Below the pieces are notes generated by a model. The model ran no database searches. It saw nothing but the letters and a program-made list of their open reading frames with translations, and had not been told where the DNA came from. DNA of 64,000 nt from Cupriavidus sp. 2SB (GTDB taxonomy: Bacteria > Pseudomonadota > Gammaproteobacteria > Burkholderiales > Burkholderiaceae). The DNA is taken from positions 1 to 64,000 of the forward strand of contig NZ_SCMX01000014.1 of NCBI RefSeq assembly GCF_005503625.1, in the 5' to 3' direction. Positions 10,601 to 16,657 of this stretch are shown piece by piece. The stretch's first letter is position 1. Each line of letters begins with the position of its first letter. Position numbers and translations under genes: made by a program.

Positions 10601-11028
10601 GCGTCTTTGCCAGTTGGGGCATTGATGCCCAAGGCCTTATAGACTTCGGCTAAGGCGTCCGATGGCAGCATATCGTCGACGACATCACGGTGTCTCCATG
10701 CCGTAAGCAAAATTCCGAGACCAGCGACCAACACCGCTGCTTGAGGTGCCAGCGTTGCGCCAACGACCACACCGTATGCAGCAATCAAAGCTTCGGTCTT
10801 AAGTACGACTTCAGCAACATCTTCCCACTTGGCAGTACCCTGGTCCGTCTTGTCGAGCAGGTCGGCCATAGCTGCCACCCAAGCGGGCTGCCCGGTCAGG
10901 ATTGTCGTATACGCGCCTGCCCACGGATTGCTCTTGGCCGCGATTTTCACAAGTAAAGTGCCGGCAATTCCAATTGCTCCAGCGATTGTCTCTAGTTTCT
11001 CAGCTGTGGATGACTTTGTTCCCGTCAT
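4603..11028 (-). CDS. Giant RTX / FrpC-like calcium-binding protein, type I secretion substrate
   Basis: A 2141-residue protein, probably exported by the HlyB/HlyD-type system encoded just upstream. Residues 1-150 are helical with glycine/alanine-rich hydrophobic stretches near 15-30 and 90-120. Residues 165-300 hold EF-hand-like calcium loops (DLDGDGVET, DHDGDGFAES, DRNGDGKID, DKNQDGNVQDGE) typical of FrpC-like proteins. Residues 380-580 are a helical domain. From about 590 to 2090 come nonapeptide RTX motifs (GGxGNDxLxGG) alternating with haemolysin-related domains: five near-identical 147-residue modules (about 720-1450) and three ~163-residue modules (about 1650-2100). There is no N-terminal signal peptide, as expected for type I secretion. 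No catalytic domain was recognised, and no HlyC-type acyltransferase gene is adjacent. Adhesin, toxin or bacteriocin roles are all possible. The ribosome site AAGAGG precedes the ATG. Confidence 0.9.
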   Translation of the reverse strand: MTGTKSSTAEKLETIAGAIGIAGTLLVKIAAKSNPWAGAYTTILTGQPAWVAAMADLLDKTDQGTAKWEDVAEVVLKTEALIAAYGVVVGATLAPQAAVLVAGLGILLTAWRHRDVVDDMLPSDALAEVYKALGINAPTGKDAISSSLRDKWNNNAQTVSPLIIDLDGDGVETVSSADGIYFDHDGDGFAESTGWVGKDDGLLVMDRNGDGKIDSGAELFGQFTPGGDGNAPNGFDALRALDSNHDGKFDAADVDFDKVLVWQDKNQDGNVQDGELMSLGAANVASISLDAIASNQVDGNQNQHGLLGSYTGTDGHIGAVTDVWFHVDPTDTIDLNTEEDNESTLAGMPDVEGSGRVSSLHQAILKDTGGTLLALVSQFAANAEAPARWDLVDAIIYKWMGAALVDPHSRGEYLDDARKLVALENYLGESFIQGAGTNAGTGNPGPNASAQINGMYQDLRNFVYGELILQTRYADYMDALDLTFSEVDSTPKFDVSDIVALLKARYASDPNGARADIIEFGQALGQNGFIGDEILKALRTSSDAQSGDGFGALLSQIGFVQGTAITGDDTANRITGDAIAETISGMGGNDILLGNGGDDKLSGGDGDDVLDGGAGNDTLTGGKGNDKYLFGPGAGYDTIDNTSSDAVGSDAVVIGGGLGKDDVTLTRSNDDLYISINGTSDLLLIKGYFLQDAGTSAAVGQIQFANGDVLGIADVKAQVILGRDVSDVIYGYATNDVLNGLGGNDRIEGRGGNDILDGGGGNDTLNGGAGSDTYLFGRNSGNDTISESADSTANTDIVKFDADILPTDIVLKRDGVTDDLLISIAGSSSTLRITNYFYSDGAYYGIEQLKFADGTVWDFNTVLNQTLASTAGSDTIVGSSGANVLNGGAGDDRLEGRGGNDVLDGGEGNDYLDGGIGSDNYLFGRNSGSDRIVESGDSGANTDVVLFDADVLPSDVILKRDGTTDDLLITIAGSTSTLRISKYFYSDGAYYGIEQLKFADGTVLDYQTVFGMTLAGTDGNDVLVGNGGANTLRGGAGNDTIDGRGGNDLIDGGAGNDTLNGNTGNDTYLFGRNSGNDRIAESGDGSANTDIVQFDADIAPGDVIVRRDGTTDTLLISIAGSDSTLRIDNYFYSDGYYYGIEQLKFADGTVWDFNVVLNQVNQGTASNDILIGSGAANTLAGGDGDDKLDGRAGNDVLDGGTGNDTLNGNTGSDVYLFGRNSGNDRIAESGDGGANTDVVRFDADIVPADIIVKRDGTTDDLLISIQGSTSTLRIEKFFYNDGYYYGIEQLKFADGTVWDFNAILNQVNQGTEGNDVLIGSGAANTLAGGDGDDLLDGRGGNDVLDGGSGNDTLNGGAGSDTYLFGRNSGNDRIAESSDGLANTDVVLFDTDIQPEDITVRRVAGTDDLILSIAGSNSTLRIDKYFYNNNGAYYGIEQLKFVDGTTWTLDTVLAKSIASTPGDDVIVAGSANDTLHGDTGNDTIYGAGGNDVLFGDAGDDTLYGDDGADIIDGGAGNDTLYGGAGIDVFRFGTGYGRDTIGSADSSGAQLDTVELTDINVADLSVRRVGDALVLVHANGQDALTINAYFTQSGTVSTVKNLKFPDGTIWDAAAIRANVVTYGDENDNVIVALPGMANTIRGLGGNDSLTGGNLNDRLDGGEGNDTLNGGAGDDTLIGGVGNDLLNGGSGSDTFVFSKGFGQDTITQSDSSSGRVDQLQFTDLASTDLLSITRSGFNVVLAFASGDSVTLKDFYNSDSYPEYKIDKLVFTDATWTRSGLMAALTNLSAGADTVTASNLVGANIAGLGGNDNLTGGNLNDRLDGGEGNDTLKGGSGNDILIGGIGDDTLDGGAGSDTFVFSKGFGQDTVVQSDSAVGRVDQLQFTDLNTSDVDSVSRSGSDLVLSFNSGDSVTLKDFYYSDSYPERKIDQVTFADGTIWTRADLMGAFTMLSSADDVFVSNSSLYGVNIGGGLGNDSLTGGIFSDKLDGGEGNDLLFGGGGGDFLTGGSGADTLTGGTGNDTYRFVRGSGADRVVENDSTAGNADALSFDQNTSYDQVWFSQSGSDLVVGQIGTSDSMTIVGWFSSSANHVEKFVMSDGKQLLDSQVNSLVSAMAQFAPPAPGQTTLSEEYQAALGATLAANWK
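5000..6200 (-). repeat. Three ~490-bp tandem modules inside the RTX gene
   Basis: Equivalent sites (the start of the segment encoding LDGGEGND) occur near 5068, 5562 and 6051, giving a period of about 489-492 bp (163-164 codons). Each module holds RTX motifs, the block DTFVFSKGFGQDT or a diverged form, and a haemolysin-related segment. The middle and third modules are the most alike. Confidence 0.75.
6600..8870 (-). repeat. Five 441-bp tandem modules inside the RTX gene
   Basis: The segment encoding YGIEQLKFADGT recurs at 6717, 7161, 7602, 8043 and 8484. The period is exactly 441 bp except for one 444-bp step caused by an extra codon. Each 147-residue module carries RTX nonapeptides, YLFGRNSGNDRI and a conserved beta segment. 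The high similarity between modules points to recent duplication or gene conversion. Confidence 0.88.
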
Positions 11029-11046
11029 GATTAACCTCTTATTTTA

Positions 11047-11322
11047 TTAATAAAATATACGAACAGTAATCCCAAAAATTACTAGAAAAATACCTATTAA
11101 TATTGAAGCAATACATATCCTGAACATGAATATCTCGATCATCGATGTTTCAGCTATCTGTCTCTCCTCGAATGACAAATCTTTCCTTGTGCGACGATCT
11201 CGGTATCTCTTTGTCATATCGCGACATCGCTTTGGAATATAGAAAACGCCGGTTCCAACAAGGACAAATATCGCGAAATAAATAATGCGTATGCCGATTG
11301 TCAGGAGTTCATCAGACATCAT
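11047..11322 (-). CDS. Small membrane protein in the secretion locus (unknown)
   Basis: A 91-residue protein with two clear hydrophobic segments (about residues 6-28 and 66-89) separated by a basic, charged stretch (KRCRDMTKRYRDRRTRKDL). I do not recognise a family. It lies between the HlyD-type gene and the giant RTX gene in the same direction, with short gaps on both sides, so it is probably co-transcribed. Its DNA is far more AT-rich than its neighbours, suggesting recent acquisition. It could be an accessory or immunity-like membrane protein, but this is only positional inference. Two consecutive ATG codons (11320-11322 and 11317-11319) are possible starts. Confidence 0.65.
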   Translation of the reverse strand: MMSDELLTIGIRIIYFAIFVLVGTGVFYIPKRCRDMTKRYRDRRTRKDLSFEERQIAETSMIEIFMFRICIASILIGIFLVIFGITVRIFY

Positions 11323-11358
11323 AGATTTAGCTATCGTTAAGGATAAGCCGCGTGCTGC

Positions 11359-12786
11359 TCAGCGCTCCCGCAGACTCTCACTCGTATGCTGGATAAGCGG
11401 CGACAGAAAGTATTCGATCAGCCGACGTTTGCCGGTCTTGATCTCCGCGGTGACGAGCATGCCCGGTGAAATAGCCACCTGCTTGCCATCCACATCGATC
11501 GTGTTCTGCTTCAACCGAATCCGAGCCGCATAGATCAGCCCGCGTTTTTCATCCTGAATTGCGTCATCGGACACTGTGGTCACGGTTCCGTCGATCGTGC
11601 CGTACTTCGTGTAGAGGAATGTTTCCACCTTCACGATCGCCGACTGGCCCGGTTTGACGAAGCCAATGTCCTTGTTCTCGAGCATTGCTTCGATCTCGAC
11701 CGCGTTCTCGCTTGGCACCACCACCATGAGCGCCTGCGCTTCAGTGACGACGCCGCCGACCGTATGGACCGCGAGCTGCTGCACCTTGCCATCGACCGGG
11801 GCGATCAGGCTTTGCTGCTTGACGCGGACCGATGCTTTCGTGACCTCCTGCGTCAGCTCGGCTTCCTTCTGCTTGCCTTCATTGAGTAGTTCAAGATTGG
11901 TACGGCGCGTCTCCGCAACCAACGCGTTCATCCCGGCCTTGCCTTCGCGCAACGCCGCCTCCTGCTCCTTCAGGCGGCTGCGTTGGGTGGCGAGGTCCGC
12001 TTCCTGCTCGATGCGGATCTGTTCCTTTTCGAGATAACCGTGCTTGGAGACGAAGTTGCGATCTGCAAGATCCTTGAAGTCTTGCGCGCGCTGCTGCGCG
12101 AGGGGCAGCGTACGCTCCAGCTTGCGGACCATTTCGCGGGTGGATTGGGCTTCCGCCTCGCGTTTGGCCATATCGGCTTCGATGCGCGCGACCTTGGCCT
12201 GGTAGTCGCGATACTGTCCGTCGAGCCAGCCCTGGGCCTGCCGAAAGGCCGATTCGGACACACTCTCGATGTGCACGAGCTGCGGCGTGTGTCCCCGCTC
12301 GATGGTGTCGAGTATGGCCTGCGCACGTGCGACCTGCAGCCTTGCGAGTGCGAGGTCGTGGCTTAATCGCGCCTGATCGGCCTTGCTCGCGGTGGGATCC
12401 AGTTCGATCAGCGTTTCGCCGGCTCGCACGAATTGCCCATCGGTGACGTGGATTCCGGTAATTGTGGCAACTTCGACCGGCTGGATTACCTTCGTCCGGT
12501 CGTTCGGCACGATCTTGCCTTGCGCGGTGGCAACGATATCGATCTGCCCGAAGATCGCCCAGGTCAACGCTATCACCAGAAACGAGATCAGCAGCCACAG
12601 GGTGACGCGCGGGATAGGCGATGGCGGGCTCGCGGTCAGCGCTAGCGCTGCCGGGAGGAATGCGGCTTCATCGCGCCGGTAGGCGGGGCCGTCAAGGACC
12701 TTGCGGTCCCGCCATGCCAGGCTGAAGATCTTGCCGTAGTGTGCGAGCAGGTCGCCAAGGCCGCAGAGTTGCTGGGAAATGGTCAT
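11359..12786 (-). CDS. HlyD family periplasmic adaptor (membrane fusion protein) of type I secretion
   Basis: About 475 residues. A short cytoplasmic N-terminus is followed by a single membrane segment at residues 61-80 (VTLWLLISFLVIALTWAIFG), the lipoyl/barrel half 'ATAQGKIVPNDRTKVIQPVE', a long periplasmic coiled coil (about 135-300), and the returning half with 'LIAPVDGKVQQLAVHTVGGVV'. This is the HlyD/PrtE layout. It links the ABC exporter to an outer-membrane TolC channel. The ATG at 12786 is preferred because it lies 2 bases after the exporter's stop codon; an in-frame GTG at 12834 would overlap the exporter gene. No TolC-like gene is present in the window, so the channel must come from elsewhere. 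Confidence 0.9.
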   Translation of the reverse strand: MTISQQLCGLGDLLAHYGKIFSLAWRDRKVLDGPAYRRDEAAFLPAALALTASPPSPIPRVTLWLLISFLVIALTWAIFGQIDIVATAQGKIVPNDRTKVIQPVEVATITGIHVTDGQFVRAGETLIELDPTASKADQARLSHDLALARLQVARAQAILDTIERGHTPQLVHIESVSESAFRQAQGWLDGQYRDYQAKVARIEADMAKREAEAQSTREMVRKLERTLPLAQQRAQDFKDLADRNFVSKHGYLEKEQIRIEQEADLATQRSRLKEQEAALREGKAGMNALVAETRRTNLELLNEGKQKEAELTQEVTKASVRVKQQSLIAPVDGKVQQLAVHTVGGVVTEAQALMVVVPSENAVEIEAMLENKDIGFVKPGQSAIVKVETFLYTKYGTIDGTVTTVSDDAIQDEKRGLIYAARIRLKQNTIDVDGKQVAISPGMLVTAEIKTGKRRLIEYFLSPLIQHTSESLRER

Positions 12787-12790
12787 GACA

Positions 12791-14956
12791 TTAACCCGTC
12801 TGGATTGCGTGGAGTTGCGCGTACTGACTGCCACGTTGTGCCAGCAACTCGGAATGCGAGCCGATCTCGACGATCTGTCCCTTGTCCATCACGACAATAC
12901 GGTTGGCATCGCGGACTGCCGAGAGGCGGTGCGCGATGATGAGCACGGTACGCCCGTGACAGATGGCCTTCATGTTCTGCTGGATGACGCGTTCGGACTC
13001 GTAGTCCAGCGCGCTGGTCGCCTCATCAAAAATCAGAATGCGCGGGTTGCTCATGAGTGCACGCGCGATGGCGATGCGCTGGCGCTGTCCGCCAGACAAC
13101 GTGGCACCGTGCTCGCCTACCTGCGTGTCATAGCCCTCCGGCAGTTCCGAGATGAACTCATGGGCACCGGCCAGTTGCGCGGCCTTCACGACGGCAGACA
13201 GTGGCGCGCCGGGATCGGTCAGGGCGATGTTCTCCCGGATCGTGCGGCTGAACAGCATGTTGTCCTGCAGCACCACGCCAATCTGCCGACGTAGTGATGA
13301 TGCATCGGCCAGCGCGAGGTCGATATCGTCGATCAGCACGCGGCCACGCTCGGGCACGTAAAGGCGTTGCACGAGCTTGGTAAGCGTGCTTTTCCCGGAA
13401 CCCGAACGTCCGACGATGCCGATGACTTCTCCTGGACGTACCGACAGCGATACGCCGCGCAACACCTCAGGCATGTCAGGGCGATAGCGAAATACGACCT
13501 CATCGAAGTTGATCGCGCCTTTCACTGAGGGCAGTGGCGATTTTGCGTTGGCGACCTCGGTGCGCGTATTGAGGATGTCGCCAAGTCGCTGGATCGATAT
13601 GCCAGTCTGCTGGAAGTCGGTCCACAGTTGCGCAAGTCGCATCACGGGCGTGGCGACGTGGCTGGACAACATGTTGAAAGCGATGAGCTGACCGACGGTC
13701 AGGGCACCCTCAATGACCAGTTTGGCCCCGAAGTACATCGTGGCCACGGTGACGAGCTTGCTGATCAGCGTGACTCCGCCATTGGCGACAGTGCCGACGG
13801 TAGTGGTCTTAAAGCCCGCGCCGACATACTGGGCTAGTTGATCGTCCCACTTGCGGGTCCATTGCGGCTCTACAGCCATGGCCTTCACGGTCTGGATGCC
13901 GCTGATGGTTTCCACCAGAAACGCCTGGTTCTCTGCGCCACGGTTGAATTTCTCGTGCAGCCTGCCACGCAGCGTGGGTGTAAACAACAGCGACAGCAGG
14001 AAGTAACTCGGTAGCGATACCACTACGATCAGCGTTAGCCAGCCGCTGTAGTAGAACATCACCGCCAGGAAGACGAACGAAAAGACGAGGTCCAGCACCA
14101 CCGTGATGGCGTTTCCGGTCAGGAATGAGCGAATGTTCTCGAGTTCCCGGATGCGCGCCACGGAGTCGCCGACGCGCCGCGCCTGGAAGTACGCGAGCGG
14201 CAGCGTCAGCAGATGGCGGAACAGTCGCGCCCCGAGTTCGACGTCCATGCGGCTCGTGGTGTGCGAAAACAGATAGGTGCGGAGTCCGGTCAGGCAGACC
14301 TCGAACAACGTGACGACCAGCAGCCCAATGGCGATGACGTCGAGTGTGGTGAAGCCGCGATGAACGAGCACCTTGTCCATCACCACCTGGAAGAACAGCG
14401 GCGTGACCAGTGCGATCAACTGCAGCACGAACGACACCACCAGTACCTCGAGCAGCAGCTTCCGGTACTTGACGACCGCAGGTATGAACCATGTGAAGTC
14501 AAACTTGGCGAGTTGTCCCGCAATCGATGCGCGGGAGCTGAACAGCATCAGCTCGCCTGACCAGCGGACCAGGAACTCGTCGTTGGTCAGGATTTGCGGA
14601 CGACCTGTCAAGGGGTCTTGAATCAGGGCCTTGCCGTCATCGAATCGCGCGAGCACGAATGCCCTGCCGTCGCAGTCCAGCGCGACGGCGGGTAGCGGCT
14701 GCAGCGCGAGCCTTGCGGCAGGTGGCCGCGTGACCTTGGTAGTGAGTCCAAGGTGCTTGGCCGCCAGTCTGCATTCCTGCACAGTCATGCCATCAGCGGC
14801 ACGAAACTCGTGCGCCATCTGGTCCGGGTCTGTGCTAATGCCGTGGAATCGCGCAATGATGACCAGGCATAAGAGGACGGAATCCCTCATGTGCTCGGCG
14901 TCGGCGCGAGTTCCCTCACCGCTGACGAGCGTCAGCGGAGGACTCGAGTCCACCAT
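12791..14956 (-). CDS. HlyB-type ABC exporter of type I secretion (peptidase-like domain, TMD, NBD)
   Basis: A 721-residue inner-membrane exporter. Residues 1-150 resemble a C39 peptidase domain but lack a cysteine in the catalytic position (DSVLLCLVIIARF, with Val/Leu before the helix). It is therefore the inactive substrate-docking type of HlyB rather than a leader peptidase. Residues about 165-450 are the six-helix transmembrane domain. The ATPase domain has Walker A GRSGSGKS at 516-523, the signature LSGGQRQ at about 620, Walker B ILIFDEA at about 640, and the AHR switch histidine. It is the promoter-proximal gene of the order hlyB-like, hlyD-like, small membrane protein, RTX. The probable substrate is the giant RTX protein. 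Confidence 0.93.
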   Translation of the reverse strand: MVDSSPPLTLVSGEGTRADAEHMRDSVLLCLVIIARFHGISTDPDQMAHEFRAADGMTVQECRLAAKHLGLTTKVTRPPAARLALQPLPAVALDCDGRAFVLARFDDGKALIQDPLTGRPQILTNDEFLVRWSGELMLFSSRASIAGQLAKFDFTWFIPAVVKYRKLLLEVLVVSFVLQLIALVTPLFFQVVMDKVLVHRGFTTLDVIAIGLLVVTLFEVCLTGLRTYLFSHTTSRMDVELGARLFRHLLTLPLAYFQARRVGDSVARIRELENIRSFLTGNAITVVLDLVFSFVFLAVMFYYSGWLTLIVVVSLPSYFLLSLLFTPTLRGRLHEKFNRGAENQAFLVETISGIQTVKAMAVEPQWTRKWDDQLAQYVGAGFKTTTVGTVANGGVTLISKLVTVATMYFGAKLVIEGALTVGQLIAFNMLSSHVATPVMRLAQLWTDFQQTGISIQRLGDILNTRTEVANAKSPLPSVKGAINFDEVVFRYRPDMPEVLRGVSLSVRPGEVIGIVGRSGSGKSTLTKLVQRLYVPERGRVLIDDIDLALADASSLRRQIGVVLQDNMLFSRTIRENIALTDPGAPLSAVVKAAQLAGAHEFISELPEGYDTQVGEHGATLSGGQRQRIAIARALMSNPRILIFDEATSALDYESERVIQQNMKAICHGRTVLIIAHRLSAVRDANRIVVMDKGQIVEIGSHSELLAQRGSQYAQLHAIQTG

Positions 14957-15512
14957 GTTGTTTGTTCTTTTATGCTGACCTGTTTATCGGCCAGTGACCC
15001 CTTCAATACGCCTGCTTGCGTGGCAGACGCCCCTGTTCTCTGTGCATTCCTATTCTGCGCATTGCTTTCACCACCCCGAAAGCAATGGCGAGGTAATACT
15101 AGAATTACTATTTGGCAATCACAAGCCCGTCGAAGTGGGGTATTGGATATATTTCTATTTATTGACAAATTTTTTGTTTATACGACATGCACCCTCAGTG
15201 TCCGATTGCCGCTTTGAAACGGTTTATCGAGACTTTGCTGCCTCCTGTACGATGGTCTGCCCATGCTCCGGGTCGCCGCGTCGACGCCGATTTCTCTGGG
15301 CTGGGATCTGCCGTCGGTGGGCGTGATGTCGGTGTAGTAGGCGGAGGTGAAAAGAGTGGTGGGAGGGATGGCAGAGGAGTTGCATGGGCTGTCAAGTTGA
15401 CACACGCTACTGCTTGCTCCCCATGACCGCTGCCGGTTTTGGCGCCTGCACCTTCCAGTAGAAAATGCACCGCCAAGAGTTAGCTAAGAAATCGCATCAA
15501 TCATCAACACGC
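14957..15512. other. Intergenic region upstream of the exporter and of the ynfA-like gene
   Basis: The gap is distinctly AT-rich between about 15090 and 15190. On the minus strand TTGTCA (15163-15168) and CAATAC (15140-15145) are 17 bp apart and could be a weak promoter for the secretion operon; the -10 box is poor. A decayed LysR gene fragment occupies 15272-15387. No credible intact gene is present. Confidence 0.5.
15272..15387 (+). pseudogene. Remnant of a LysR gene 3' end
   Basis: One frame reads ...TPISLGWDLPSVGVMSV, two consecutive TAG stops (15335-15340), then AEVKRVVGGMAEEL. This matches the C-terminus of the intact LysR protein at 3522-4475 (LPFSLSWDLPSVGVMWRREAEVNEMVAGMVAAL). The DNA aligns to 4332-4450 with a single one-codon length difference, in the same orientation. 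It is a fragment without a start or regulatory domain, so it is non-functional. It marks the far boundary of the RTX/type I secretion locus. Confidence 0.75.
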
Positions 15513-15830
15513 ATGAAAACCGTATCCCTCTATTTCCTCACGGCCCTCGCCGAAATCCTCGGCTGCTACCTGCCCTACCTCTGGCTACGCCAGAACGGCA
15601 GCCCCTGGCTGCTGCTCCCGGGCGCGATCTCCCTCGCCGTCTTCGCCTGGCTGCTCACCCTGCATCCCGACGCCTCGGGCCGGGTCTATGCCGCTTATGG
15701 CGGTATCTATATAGCGGTCGCCATCGCCTGGCTCTGGCTGGTAGACGGCGTCCGCCCCTCCGTCTGGGATATGACAGGTGTCACAATCGCCGTCGCCGGC
15801 ATGGCCGTGATCGTCTTTCAGCCTCGCTAA
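15513..15830 (+). CDS. YnfA family small membrane protein
   Basis: A 105-residue inner-membrane protein with four hydrophobic helices. The YnfA/UPF0060 pattern is clear: an N-terminal '[19 protein letters not shown]' segment, a central '[20 protein letters not shown]' and the end '[20 protein letters not shown]'. The family is related in size and topology to small multidrug-resistance transporters, and a role in efflux has been proposed. The ATG at 15513 is chosen because family members begin at this position; the open frame extends upstream without similarity. It stands alone between the LysR remnant and the pilin gene. Confidence 0.9.
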   Translation: MKTVSLYFLTALAEILGCYLPYLWLRQNGSPWLLLPGAISLAVFAWLLTLHPDASGRVYAAYGGIYIAVAIAWLWLVDGVRPSVWDMTGVTIAVAGMAVIVFQPR

Positions 15831-15901
15831 GATCAGAGTTAAAGGCGATTTACCGGTCACTTCCCACTGACAAAAACCGTCAATTTATGCATCATTCGCC
15901 T

Positions 15902-15977
15902 CACCCCTCCGCGGTGGGGTGACAAATTTCGACAGATACATCCGGTTACACCTGACAAGAAATCTCACATTTCTGTC
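15902..15977. promoter_or_regulatory. Putative PilR-type activator site upstream of pilin
   Basis: Three symmetric elements lie upstream of the pilin sigma-54 promoter: CACCCC...GGGGTG (15902-15921); GACAAATTTCGACAG (15921-15935), whose complement reads TGTC-N6-TGTC; and GACAAGAAAT...ATTTCTGTC (15954-15977). PilR is known to bind TGTC-containing repeats at about this distance. The assignment is inferred from position and motif. Confidence 0.4.
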
Positions 15978-16019
15978 CTTGGATGCCGATAAAGGGCCGA
16001 TACGGGCAATTTTGGACCC

Positions 16020-16035
16020 TGGCACACCTGTTGCT
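16020..16035 (+). promoter_or_regulatory. Sigma-54 (-24/-12) promoter of the pilin gene
   Basis: TGGCAC-N5-TTGCT matches the RpoN consensus, with the invariant GG (16021-16022) and GC (16033-16034) at the correct spacing. It lies about 55 bp before the pilin ATG, so the mRNA would start near 16046. Pilin genes of this kind are commonly RpoN/PilR-dependent. Confidence 0.85.
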
Positions 16036-16090
16036 CTATTGATTCCCGACAGCAACACGCTGTTCTCTACAAATTACAGGGGTCAATTCC

Positions 16091-16606
16091 ATGAAAAAAG
16101 CACGGATGGGAATCCACCAACGGGTCCAGAAGGGTTTCACGCTGATCGAACTGATGATCGTGGTCGCGATCATCGGTATCCTGGCTGCTATTGCGATTCC
16201 GCAATATCAGGATTACGTGGCTAAGTCGCAGATGGCACGTGCCGTTGGCGAAGTCTCGGCCTACAAGACGGCTATCGAAGACCGCATCAACCAGGGTGCC
16301 ACGACGCTTGCCACGGGCGACATCGGCTTTGTCACGTCCAATCTCTATGGTGACCCCACGTTCTCGTTCACCACGGGTACCGGCGTAGCCTCGATGGAAG
16401 TCACCATGGCTCGCGATGACGCTACCAAGAAGGTGGCGAACAGCGCAGTAAATGGCGCCAAGGTCACGATCAGCCGTGACACCAACGGCACGTGGACCTG
16501 CGCGACGACGGCTCCGGGAGGGACCACTGGCTGGAAGCCAGTCTACGCACCGAATGCATGCCCGGTTGCTACCGCTCCGCAGACTCCTGCACCGGGTCAA
16601 ACCTGA
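16091..16606 (+). CDS. pilA: Type IV major pilin-like prepilin (PilA family)
   Basis: A 171-residue prepilin. After a short basic leader, the peptidase PilD would cut G15/F16, giving mature [20 protein letters not shown] with the conserved Glu at mature position 5. The hydrophobic N-terminal helix is followed by a globular domain and two C-terminal cysteines (TWTCATT and NACP) that would form the D-region disulfide loop. The ATG at 16091 has a CAGGGG ribosome site; a second ATG at 16106 would give a 10-residue leader closer to usual. It is monocistronic, with a sigma-54 promoter upstream and a strong terminator downstream. No other pilus genes are in the window. Confidence 0.93.
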   Translation: MKKARMGIHQRVQKGFTLIELMIVVAIIGILAAIAIPQYQDYVAKSQMARAVGEVSAYKTAIEDRINQGATTLATGDIGFVTSNLYGDPTFSFTTGTGVASMEVTMARDDATKKVANSAVNGAKVTISRDTNGTWTCATTAPGGTTGWKPVYAPNACPVATAPQTPAPGQT

Positions 16607-16620
16607 TACTGAAGAACTCG

Positions 16621-16653
16621 AAAAACCCCCTAGCCTTTCCCTAGGGGTTTTTT
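16621..16653. terminator. Rho-independent terminator after the pilin gene
   Basis: The CCCCTAG/CTAGGGG stem with a 7-base loop has A-tract and T-tract flanks on both sides. It can therefore terminate both the pilin gene (+) and the convergent Bug gene, which ends at 16658 on the minus strand. Confidence 0.92.
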
Positions 16654-16657
16654 CTTT

